Source: JBNJEM01 sp051745935 (GTDB lineage: Bacteria > Planctomycetota > Planctomycetia > Pirellulales > Pirellulaceae). From it: a DNA stretch of 8,707 bases. The stretch is taken from positions 1-8,707 of the forward strand of contig JBNJEM010000321.1 of NCBI GenBank assembly GCA_051745935.1. Direction: 5' to 3'. How positions within the stretch are numbered: position 1 is the stretch's first letter; the number at the start of each line of letters is the position of its first letter. The position numbers and the translations under genes are program-made. Under the pieces are notes generated by a model. The model had not been told where the DNA came from. It saw only the letters and a list, made by a program, of their open reading frames with translations, and searched no databases. Positions 1-5,459 of the stretch are shown in pieces.

Positions 1-6
1 CGCCTT

Positions 7-107
7 CCCCGGTTTCCAACCCCTGCCGCGGCCCCGCCATGCGGTTGCAAGATCCGGTAACCTCGCGCGGCCCCGGCCCGGCAACCAGTGGGTTGGAACC
101 CGAGGGG
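7..107. repeat. Imperfect long inverted repeat (hairpin)
   Basis: GGTTTCCAACCC at 11-22 is complementary to GGGTTGGAACCC at 90-101 with one mismatch. The arms extend outward as CCCC (7-10) against GGGG (104-107) across a two-base bulge. The loop holds a direct repeat of CGCGGCCCCG at 27-36 and 67-76. It could form a long hairpin in DNA or RNA. The function is unknown and chance in GC-rich sequence is possible. Confidence 0.35.
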
Positions 108-238
108 GCCACTTTGCGCGTCCCGGTTTCAGCGCGCAGGCCGCCGTCCGCTGTAACCTTCCCTCGTGCGTCCAAGCCGGGGCCAAGCGGACTCTGGCCT
201 TGCGGTTAAACGCGCGCAGTGGCGATCGGCCGTTGTCA

Positions 239-408
239 GGAAAATGGGGAGTGGTACATTTCCGCCGGTGGATTGGACAACCTGCGTAAGGTTTCTCGAA
301 CATGCCATTTCGGGATGACGTGTACACGACACCTTTGCAACTCGCATGAACAAGTGGGTTCCCTCTCTTGCCCAGTCAGCCGCCAAAATTGTACCACTCC
401 CGCTTTCC
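239..408. repeat. Inverted repeat resembling insertion-sequence ends
   Basis: GGGAGTGGTACA at 247-258 is perfectly repeated in inverted orientation at 390-401. Similarity continues outward (GGAAA at 239-243 and its complement at 404-408) and more weakly inward for about 18 bases. The spacer of about 130 bp has no transposase. The AGTGGTACA-TTT style of end recalls terminal repeats of IS21-like elements, but that is inference from memory of such ends. It is best read as a MITE-sized relic of an insertion sequence. Confidence 0.45.
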
Positions 409-677
409 ATCCTCATGCCGGTCCCTTCGCCCAGTCAAAACGACGGGTGTCTCTATTTGGAAGCGTTCCGTAGCTTGGGTGTCTTTCGTGTGTCCCCCAA
501 TCAAGTGACCTGATATGGTCCCACTCACGCCCTCAGCGGCAAGCAGTGGCCATGAATGCTCAGGGAAACTTCACTTTGGTGGCGGATGGTCGGGCACCAA
601 GGCGTAATCCTTCGCCCAACGAGCGGTGATTTGAACGATTTGTCCCCGCTAGTTCTCGCCAAATGTGGGGGCAAAAC

Positions 678-696
678 GTCAGGTGCGATGCCTGAC
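678..696 (-). terminator. Possible weak terminator at the radical SAM stop codon
   Basis: On the minus strand GTCAGG and CCTGAC pair around a seven-base loop and are followed directly by GTTTTG. The stem includes the TGA stop codon of the radical SAM gene (679-681). The stem is only six pairs and the U tract short, so intrinsic termination is possible but weak. Confidence 0.3.
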
Positions 697-1296
697 TTGC
701 CTGATTCGATGCCCGGGGTCGGCGGCAACGCGAGTCATTTGCGGAGGCTTCCAGGGCGCTAACCCGGTTGCCGTAACAGTGCCGTCCGGGCGGAGGATCA
801 GTTCGCGCCGGGCACCGCCGGTGAGTTGCGACAGCGAATAGCGATTTGTGAGGAGGTGGATCTGCTGGTTCGCCGAGCCCAGGAGACCACGGCTGGTAGG
901 CTGAGAGCGATCATATCGGCCTGCGATGAGGACATCGACCTGTTGGAGAATGCGCGGCCCGAAGAGGTGATCTTGGATCTCGTCCAGGGTATAACCAGTG
1001 AATACAAGCCGACCAAGGCCAGCACCGTCCAGGCGATGGAGAAGATCGAGCAGGGCTTCGGGTTGCTGGAAGGGTTCGCCGCCGGAGATGGAAAGCCCCT
1101 CTATCTTGTCATCCAAGTCGAGGATGGCGGCGGCAATTTGAGCGGTGTCGGACCCGTAGCCGCCGTGCGGGTCATGGGTCCCAGGGTTGAAGCAGCCGGC
1201 GCATCCCAGCGTGCAGCCCTGGAACCAGAGGACGGCACGAAGGCCGGGCCCGTTGGCTCGGCTGGCCGGCTCGAAGGCGTGCAGGCGGATATTCAT
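679..1296 (-). CDS. NrdG-like radical SAM activating protein (4Fe-4S single-cluster family)
   Basis: This 205-residue protein carries the radical SAM cysteine motif CTLGCAGC (Cys28, Cys32, Cys35, spacing Cx3Cx2C) within WFQGCTLGCAGCFNP, which is typical of NrdG/pyruvate formate-lyase-activating enzymes. The SAM-binding GGEP follows at 72-75. Such proteins bind one 4Fe-4S cluster and cleave S-adenosylmethionine to a 5'-deoxyadenosyl radical, usually to install a glycyl radical in a partner. No glycyl-radical enzyme is nearby, so the substrate is unknown. The frame stays open upstream to 1572, but I choose the ATG at 1294-1296. It has GGAG eight bases upstream (1305-1308) and begins just before the conserved NGPGLR segment, and the upstream extension would run through a repeat insertion. 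Many chromosomes carry such proteins beside Ycf46-type ATPases, DUF1257 and DUF2997, which fits this locus. It is separated from FGE protein A by 473 bp and may have its own promoter. Confidence 0.87.
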   Translation of the reverse strand: MNIRLHAFEPASRANGPGLRAVLWFQGCTLGCAGCFNPGTHDPHGGYGSDTAQIAAAILDLDDKIEGLSISGGEPFQQPEALLDLLHRLDGAGLGRLVFTGYTLDEIQDHLFGPRILQQVDVLIAGRYDRSQPTSRGLLGSANQQIHLLTNRYSLSQLTGGARRELILRPDGTVTATGLAPWKPPQMTRVAADPGHRIRQVRHRT

Positions 1297-1304
1297 TCGG
1301 CGGA

Positions 1305-1308
1305 CTCC
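1305..1308 (-). promoter_or_regulatory. Ribosome binding site of the radical SAM gene
   Basis: GGAG on the minus strand lies eight bases before the ATG at 1294-1296. It supports this start over the longer open frame. It sits directly beside the left end of the MITE-like insertion, so the insertion has brought new DNA almost up to the ribosome binding site. Confidence 0.6.
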
Positions 1309-1313
1309 AAAAC

Positions 1314-1653
1314 GGTAACCGTTCACGGTTTGCTGTTGAAGGAAAACGAAACGTTTTAAGCGTTTGGTGTTGAAAGGCCGAGAGTCTGTGTTGGGGTAGA
1401 CAATCAAAAACCACTGATATGCGCTGATGAACACTGATATGGAGACAGAATAACAGCTGAATTCATCTCGTGGCGCTCGAATGCAGAGACAGTGCGGCGA
1501 TAGCAACGGGTGCTCAGGTTCTGTGATTCGGTTCACCAGAAACACCTGCTGACGTGCTGCAAAGGAAATCAACGTTTCTTCGAAATATCTGGCTATTTGC
1601 GTTTATCAGCGTTCATTAGCGGTTCCCTTCCTTTCCAATCGTGAACGGCTACC
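1314..1653. mobile_element. MITE-like insertion with terminal inverted repeats and a 6-bp target duplication
   Basis: The ends GGTAACCGTTCACGGTTTG (plus strand, from 1314) and GGTAGCCGTTCACGATTGG (minus strand, from 1653) match at 16 of 19 positions. They are flanked by a perfect direct repeat CAAAAC at 1308-1313 and 1654-1659, as left by a cut-and-paste transposase. The roughly 340-bp interior is visibly poorer in GC than its surroundings and codes for no recognisable protein. It would be a non-autonomous element moved by a transposase elsewhere. The left end also holds a short palindrome, AACGGT-A-ACCGTT at 1311-1323. Mismatches in the ends suggest it is old. Confidence 0.5.
1409..1624. repeat. 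Inner inverted pair of a CTGATGAACACTGAT-type repeat
   Basis: Inside the MITE-like element the plus-strand stretch 1409-1440 (starting AACCACTGAT, containing CGCTGATGAACACTGAT) recurs inverted at 1593-1624 (AACCGCTAATGAACGCTGAT on the minus strand). The common frame is AACC-CT-AT---CGCTGAT-AAC-C. Tracts of this type are familiar intergenic repeats in many environmental bacterial genomes. The two arms sit at different distances from the element ends, so the element is not symmetrical. Confidence 0.45.
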
Positions 1654-1684
1654 CAAAACGTTTGCACCGCTGGCCGCGTCCTTG

Positions 1685-1707
1685 TCATGCTGTGCGGCCC
1701 CAAGCAT
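1685..1707. repeat. Truncated copy of the palindromic repeat at 5264-5363
   Basis: TCATGCTGTGCGGCCCCAAGCAT resembles TCATGCTGAGCGGGTCGAAGCAT at 5264-5286, differing at about four or five positions. It lies in the equivalent place, just beyond the shared 85-bp repeat that follows each FGE gene. It appears to be the remaining half of a REP-type element. Confidence 0.4.
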
Positions 1708-1714
1708 CCGCAGT

Positions 1715-1799
1715 TTCAAAATCGCGCGCCCTCGCTCCGCTCGGGCGAAAGGGGTAAAGGAACAAAGGTTCAAGGGGTAAGAGTCCTGGCCACGCGAAA
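1715..1799. repeat. 85-bp near-perfect direct repeat, copy A (3' end of FGE protein A and downstream DNA)
   Basis: This stretch matches 5375-5459 at 83 of 85 positions (differences at 1748 and 1762). It covers the last codons of FGE protein A, its stop codon and 55 bases of non-coding DNA with a hairpin. Non-coding DNA as well conserved as the coding end is unexpected for old paralogs. It suggests recent duplication, gene conversion or retrohoming through this tract. Confidence 0.9.
1727..1747 (-). terminator. GC-rich hairpin after FGE protein A
   Basis: On the minus strand CGCCC and GGGCG pair. Inside, GA faces GA (tandem sheared G-A mismatches are possible) and GC pairs with GC around a GGA triloop. 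GCGCGATTTTG follows, which is compatible with a weak intrinsic terminator 22 bases after the stop codon. A hairpin just downstream of the variable region is also a known accessory feature of some DGR targets. Confidence 0.4.
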
Positions 1800-2573
1800 C
1801 CCAAGGTTGGCGAGGCGGTGGTCCGGGGGGTTGTAGCTGCGATACGCACACCGGAAGAGGACGGGTGCGCGGCCGATCCACGAGCCCCCGCGCAACACAC
1901 GGGACGCCGACGTACCACGCGTAGGCGCCGTCAAGTCGCCACGCCGATAACGGTTGTATGCATCCTCGTCGTACCAATCCGCGCACCACTCCCACACGTT
2001 CCCCGCCATCTGGTAATGCCCCCACACGCTACAGCCCTCCGGGTAACTCCACACACCGCACGTCCGCTCGCCCCCCTCGTTCTCGTCATTGCGGCATTTG
2101 CTCGCGTCCCACTGGTCGCCCCATGGGTATTCCCGAGCGTCCGTACCCCGTGCCGCCTTCTCCCACTCCAACTCGCTGGGCAGCCGCAGACCGGCCCACT
2201 GACAATACGCCTTAGCATCTTTCCAACTCACGCACACCACCGGATGGTCCGCCTTCGCCGCCGGAAACGTCCGCCCCTGCCAAACCGGATCGCCATAATC
2301 CGTCTCGTCGGGAGGGCGGTGCCCCGTGGCATCCACAAACCGCTTGTACTGCGCATTGGTCACCGGATGGAGCCCCAAGTAATATGGCGGCAACTCGACG
2401 GGGAAGGGATCCCCGCCGCCCTCGTCCTCTGCCGGTCCACCCGCCAGGAACGTCCCGCCGGGAACCAGTAGCAGCAGGCTGCCGTCGCTGGGGTTCTCGG
2501 CCAGCCACGGCGCCCCGTGGGGTGCCCACTGGGGAAATCGCGAGTCGGGCATGATCGTCACTCGTTCACCCAT
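1770..2573 (-). CDS. FGE-sulfatase (SUMF1) fold protein A with hypervariable C-terminus
   Basis: This 267-residue protein has the FGE/SUMF1 signature in order: LLLLVPGGTFLAGG near residue 36, HPVTNAQYKRFVDATG, HPVVCVSWKDAKAYCQWAG, LRLPSELEWEKAARG, EYPWGDQW, MAGNVWEWCADWYD, SRVLRGGSW ending at Trp232, and GFRVARTLTP at the C-terminus. True FGE oxidises a sulfatase cysteine using a Cys pair between Gly-Gly-Ser and Arg-Cys-Ala. Here that segment reads IGRAPVLF and has no cysteine, so catalysis is unlikely and a ligand-binding, C-type-lectin-like role is more plausible. There is no signal peptide or membrane segment. The ATG at 2571-2573 is preceded by AAGAGG nine bases upstream and starts six bases after the ribbon-helix-helix stop, so the two genes are co-transcribed. 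A second ATG at 2550-2552 has a poorer site. Residues 233-257 are hypervariable relative to protein B. Confidence 0.9.
   Translation of the reverse strand: MGERVTIMPDSRFPQWAPHGAPWLAENPSDGSLLLLVPGGTFLAGGPAEDEGGGDPFPVELPPYYLGLHPVTNAQYKRFVDATGHRPPDETDYGDPVWQGRTFPAAKADHPVVCVSWKDAKAYCQWAGLRLPSELEWEKAARGTDAREYPWGDQWDASKCRNDENEGGERTCGVWSYPEGCSVWGHYQMAGNVWEWCADWYDEDAYNRYRRGDLTAPTRGTSASRVLRGGSWIGRAPVLFRCAYRSYNPPDHRLANLGFRVARTLTP
1803..1877 (-). other. Candidate DGR variable region of FGE protein A
   Basis: These 25 codons lie between the conserved Trp232 and Gly258. Against the matching tract of protein B only 10 of 25 residues agree, and there are two one-codon length differences. Substitutions cluster at codon positions 1 and 2 of codons ending in C (for example ATC/GCC, GTC/GAC, CTC/TAC, AAC/GAC), while FRCA in the middle is unchanged at every base. 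This is what adenine-directed mutagenesis of AAC-rich template codons would leave. No template repeat is in the window, so this remains an inference. Confidence 0.6.
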
Positions 2574-2579
2574 GGCCGG

Positions 2580-2774
2580 CTACCTCTTCCGCCTGGCGCT
2601 GCCCTTGGTCGCCGCCTTCCCCACGCCCAGGGTCCGCTCAATCAGCTCCTCGACCCACTTCTGGATGGAGGTGTCCTCCTCGGCCACCTTGATCCTGAGG
2701 GCTTTGTGGGTTTGGGGCGTGAGCCGCACGATAATCGTCCGCGCCGATTCAGTATCTCGTGTTTCGTCGGCCAT
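2580..2774 (-). CDS. Small ribbon-helix-helix (CopG/Arc/HicB-like) protein
   Basis: This 64-residue protein has the pattern of a ribbon-helix-helix DNA-binding fold: a beta strand ARTIIVRLTP at about 12-21, helix THKALRIKVAEED, a turn at TSI, then helix QKWVEELIERTLG, and a basic tail ending SARRKR. Such proteins bind operators as dimers and often serve as antitoxins or autorepressors. No toxin gene is adjacent, so I would not call a toxin-antitoxin pair. The ATG at 2772-2774 begins at MADETRD. The frame is open a little further upstream, but that would run into the kinase gene. It lies 49 bp after the kinase-AAA stop and six bases before FGE protein A, whose ribosome binding site is inside this gene's end. 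It may regulate the local operon. Confidence 0.75.
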   Translation of the reverse strand: MADETRDTESARTIIVRLTPQTHKALRIKVAEEDTSIQKWVEELIERTLGVGKAATKGSARRKR

Positions 2775-2823
2775 TGGCGTTGCTCGTGAATAGTCGTTAT
2801 GGAAGTGGAAAGGAGTCTGGTTT

Positions 2824-5208
2824 TCATCCGGAGGGCGCAGGCCCCGGACCGGCCAGCGTTCCGGCCGGCGATACGGTACTCGCCGGCTTGGCATTCCGGC
2901 TGGCCCAGGCGGTCAGCGTGGCGATCTCGCGGGCCCGAGATCGCGATAGGGGATAGGTGTCCCGGCTGGCGGTCAATATGTCGTCACTTTGCAGGTCCCG
3001 TTCGGCCTCGAACGCACGGAACAGGCCGCCGATGACCGCCTGCTCGATCTCGGCCCCCGAGAAACCCTCGGTGGCCTCAACCAACTCGCTCAGTTCGAAT
3101 CGGGCCGGGTCCCGGCGGCGGCGACCGAGGTGGATTTTGAGAATCGCCTCGCGCTCCCGCGGGCCGGGCAGGCCCACAAAGAAGACATCGTCGAAACGGC
3201 CCTGGCGCAAGAATTCGGGCGGGATGCCACTCAGATCGTTGGCCGTGGCCACGACGAAGACGGGGCTGCGTTTATCCTGCAGCCAATTCAGGAAGTTGCC
3301 GAACACCCGCGCCGCCACCCCGCCGCCGCCTTGTCCCTGCACGCCGGAGAACCCCTTTTCCACCTCGTCGATCCAGAGGATGCAGGGGCTGACGGCCTCG
3401 GCCGTCTGGATGGCCAGCCGAAGGTTGGCCTCCGACTGGCCCACGTAGGAGCCGAAAATGCGGCCCACGTCGAGCCGCACCAGAGGGACCCCCCAGGTTC
3501 CGGCCAGGGCCCGGGCCGAGAGGCTCTTGCCGCAGCCGGGGACGCCCACCAGCAGCACGCCCTTGGGCATGGGCAGCCCCGCATAGCGGGCCGTGTTGGC
3601 GAAGGCCGGAAAACGCGATTTGAACCACGCCACCAGATTGTCCAGGCCGCCCACGACATCGAACGACTCGGGCCGGTCGTAGTAATCGAGGATGCCCGAT
3701 TGTCTGATTACCCGCGTCTTCGACTCGGCCACCGCGCGGATGGCCGACTGCCGCAGGCCGTTGTTGCGCTCGGCGGCGCCACGAAACGCCAGCAGGGCCT
3801 CGCCGGTGGTCAGGCCGCTGGCAGCGCGGAGCAAGGACGCCCGGTGGTCTTCGGTCAGTTCCACCGGTTGCCCCGCGTGCTCCAACTCGGTAATGACGGT
3901 GTTGAGCACCTGCTCCAACTGCTGTCGGTCGGGCAACTGGAACACCGACAGCGCGACCTCCTTTTCCAACTCGTCGGGCACCTGGTACGAGGGCGACAGG
4001 AACAGCACCGACTTGCGGGTCGTGCGCACCGCCCGGGCCGTGTCGCGGATCAGCCGGGTGGTGACCGGCGAATAGTGGCGGTGAAGGTCGAGGAAAACGT
4101 AAATCGCGTCCTCCGGGTTCTCGATCACGTGGACCAGGGCTGCGGTGGGGTCCTCGACGCTCTCCCGGCTGACCAGCTTGTCCTGGTCGTCGCGCAGACC
4201 CCGGGAGGCGCTCCAGATGAAAAGCCGCCGCGGCCGCTTGCGTTCTTCGCCCAACCGCCGGGCAATGCCGCGGATCGCTTCCAGTACCCGGTCTTCTTCG
4301 TAGGAGAGCACGCAGATCAGCGGCAAGCTGGCGCGGATGAGCACCTCCAGGCGGCTCTCGTCGTCGTCGACCAGCCGTGTCCGCCGGGCAACCCCCTCCA
4401 GGTCACGGGCCAGTTCCTCGGCCGTCTGGTAGCGGGCGTCGGCGTCCTTGTCGAGCAGCTTGCGCAGCACGCGGACGACTCGGCGGTCAACCTGCTTCTC
4501 GAACAGCGGCCGTTCATCGTAGCGGGCGGTGAGAATCTTCTGGATCACCTCGCCCACTTCACCGGTGAAGGGGCGGTGGCCGGTCAACAGTTCGTAGAAG
4601 CTGATGCCCAGGGCCCACAGGTCGGCGTTGGTGCCGGCGGCGCCCTGCATTTGCTCGGGGGCCATGTATTCCACGGTGCCGATGTTCGTGCTCGCCTTCT
4701 GGCTCGTGCGGGCCAGCAGCCGGGCCACGCCGAAATCGAGCAGCTTGGGCGTGTTGTCCGATGTCAACAGCACGTTGTCTGGCTTCACGTCGCGGTGCAG
4801 CACGTGGGCCGCGTGAGCATAGGACAAGGCCTCGCAAACAAGGCCCACGTAGCGAAGGGCTTCATCCTGCGGCAGGAACCCCCGATCACGCAGCCGGCAG
4901 CGCAGGGTCTCGCCGTCCACGTACTCCATCACCAGGAACGAGACCTCCGCCTCCCGATCCACCGCATAGACTCGCAGGATGTTCGGATGCACCAACCGGC
5001 TCAGCACGGAGAACTCCTTGCCCAGTTCGCCGATCCCTTCCTCGTCCTGCTGGTGGGGAAAGCCAAGGGCCACGACGGGCTCGGGCACCGCGTCGCCCAG
5101 GTTGCGCGCCTTGTACACGCTCTTGAATGCCCCGGAGCCGAGGTACGCTTCCAGCACATAAGGGCCGAAGCGTTGTCCCAGCTTGTAAGGGCCGCCTTGG
5201 GAGGTCAT
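2824..5208 (-). CDS. Hanks-type Ser/Thr kinase fused to Ycf46-like AAA+ ATPase
   Basis: This 794-residue fusion has a kinase at about 15-275, then a Ycf46-type N-domain and AAA+ core. Kinase motifs are the glycine loop GSGAFKSVYKA (24-34), alpha-C Glu65, hinge VMEYVDGETL, catalytic HRDVKPDN (138-145), DFG (158-160) and APE (183-185). The beta-3 strand reads VVALGFPH, with Gly49 where the ATP-anchoring lysine of VAIK is expected. Lys29 in the glycine loop could replace it, as in eukaryotic WNK kinases. The AAA+ part has Walker A GVPGCGKS (555-562, Lys561), Walker B CILWIDEVEKG (Asp614, Glu615), sensor-1 VATAND and RQGRFDDVFF with the likely arginine finger. There is no membrane segment or extracellular sensor, so it is cytoplasmic. 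The ATG at 5206-5208 has AGAGG nine bases upstream. It lies between FGE protein B and the ribbon-helix-helix/FGE-A pair, so an FGE-fold protein may be its partner. Substrates are unknown. Confidence 0.92.
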   Translation of the reverse strand: MTSQGGPYKLGQRFGPYVLEAYLGSGAFKSVYKARNLGDAVPEPVVALGFPHQQDEEGIGELGKEFSVLSRLVHPNILRVYAVDREAEVSFLVMEYVDGETLRCRLRDRGFLPQDEALRYVGLVCEALSYAHAAHVLHRDVKPDNVLLTSDNTPKLLDFGVARLLARTSQKASTNIGTVEYMAPEQMQGAAGTNADLWALGISFYELLTGHRPFTGEVGEVIQKILTARYDERPLFEKQVDRRVVRVLRKLLDKDADARYQTAEELARDLEGVARRTRLVDDDESRLEVLIRASLPLICVLSYEEDRVLEAIRGIARRLGEERKRPRRLFIWSASRGLRDDQDKLVSRESVEDPTAALVHVIENPEDAIYVFLDLHRHYSPVTTRLIRDTARAVRTTRKSVLFLSPSYQVPDELEKEVALSVFQLPDRQQLEQVLNTVITELEHAGQPVELTEDHRASLLRAASGLTTGEALLAFRGAAERNNGLRQSAIRAVAESKTRVIRQSGILDYYDRPESFDVVGGLDNLVAWFKSRFPAFANTARYAGLPMPKGVLLVGVPGCGKSLSARALAGTWGVPLVRLDVGRIFGSYVGQSEANLRLAIQTAEAVSPCILWIDEVEKGFSGVQGQGGGGVAARVFGNFLNWLQDKRSPVFVVATANDLSGIPPEFLRQGRFDDVFFVGLPGPREREAILKIHLGRRRRDPARFELSELVEATEGFSGAEIEQAVIGGLFRAFEAERDLQSDDILTASRDTYPLSRSRAREIATLTAWASRNAKPASTVSPAGTLAGPGPAPSG

Positions 5209-5217
5209 GGCCTGTTT

Positions 5218-5222
5218 CCTCT
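5218..5222 (-). promoter_or_regulatory. Ribosome binding site of the kinase-AAA+ gene
   Basis: AGAGG on the minus strand, nine bases before the ATG, fixes the start of the 794-residue fusion. The 221-bp gap upstream, with a hairpin and a palindromic repeat, leaves room for a separate promoter, though I see no clear -35/-10 pair. Confidence 0.6.
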
Positions 5223-5263
5223 GTAGTAGTTGAGACCGGCTGGCGTTCTAAGTAGCGCACGCA

Positions 5264-5363
5264 TCATGCTGAGCGGGTCGAAGCATGTGGTTTGCATGCG
5301 ACGTCCTCCTCGGCGGACCGAAGTCCTTCGCCGGGCTCAGAATCACCGTCGCGCTCAGGATGA
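5264..5363. repeat. REP/MITE-like palindromic repeat
   Basis: TCATGCTGAGCG at 5264-5275 and CGCTCAGGATGA at 5352-5363 form terminal inverted repeats with 11 of 12 pairs, bounding exactly 100 bp with no gene. The interior contains further short palindromes (GCATG...GCATGC, GGCGGACC...). Elements of this style (ATGCTGAGCG... at the ends) are common interspersed repeats in environmental bacteria. A truncated relative lies at 1685-1707, after the other FGE gene. Confidence 0.55.
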
Positions 5364-5374
5364 CAATTTCCATG

Positions 5375-5459
5375 TTCAAAATCGCGCGCCCTCGCTCCGC
5401 TCGGGCGCAAGGGGTAAAGGAGCAAAGGTTCAAGGGGTAAGAGTCCTGGCCACGCGAAA
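5375..5459. repeat. 85-bp near-perfect direct repeat, copy B (3' end of FGE protein B and downstream DNA)
   Basis: This is the partner of 1715-1799, with 83 of 85 positions identical. It includes the codons for GFRVARTLTP except the glycine, the TGA stop at 5430-5432, and the hairpin. The match ends abruptly on the gene side at the hypervariable tract and on the other side at the REP-like element. Confidence 0.9.
5386..5408 (-). terminator. GC-rich hairpin after FGE protein B
   Basis: On the minus strand GCGCCC and GGGCGC give six pairs (one more than copy A, because 5408 is C where 1748 is A). The same GA/GA internal loop and GGA triloop follow, then GCGATTTTG. It is a possible weak terminator or a DGR-associated hairpin. 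Confidence 0.4.

Larger units (their letters stand above)
1..678. other. Region without a convincing gene
   Basis: I find no open frame here with a recognisable protein family, a good ribosome binding site or a protein-like composition. The short frames on both strands are rich in Arg, Pro and Ser, as expected of chance translation of GC-rich DNA. No tRNA or rRNA signature is visible. The stretch holds two inverted repeats, listed separately. It lies downstream of the radical SAM gene, so it looks like intergenic DNA, possibly worn by past insertions. Confidence 0.6.

Noticed and set aside
826..1359. Plus-strand frame of 177 codons over the radical SAM gene
   Set aside because: It is antisense to a gene with clear CxxxCxxC and GGEP motifs and runs into the repeat element.
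1297..1572. N-terminal extension of the radical SAM protein
   Set aside because: It crosses the MITE-like element, has no family similarity, and the ATG at 1294-1296 has a good ribosome binding site.
2989..5226. Long plus-strand open frame of 745 codons
   Set aside because: It lies antisense to the kinase-AAA+ gene, whose motifs are unmistakable. Its own translation is low-complexity (His, Gln, Gly, Ala, Arg) with no family; long antisense frames are common in GC-rich genes.
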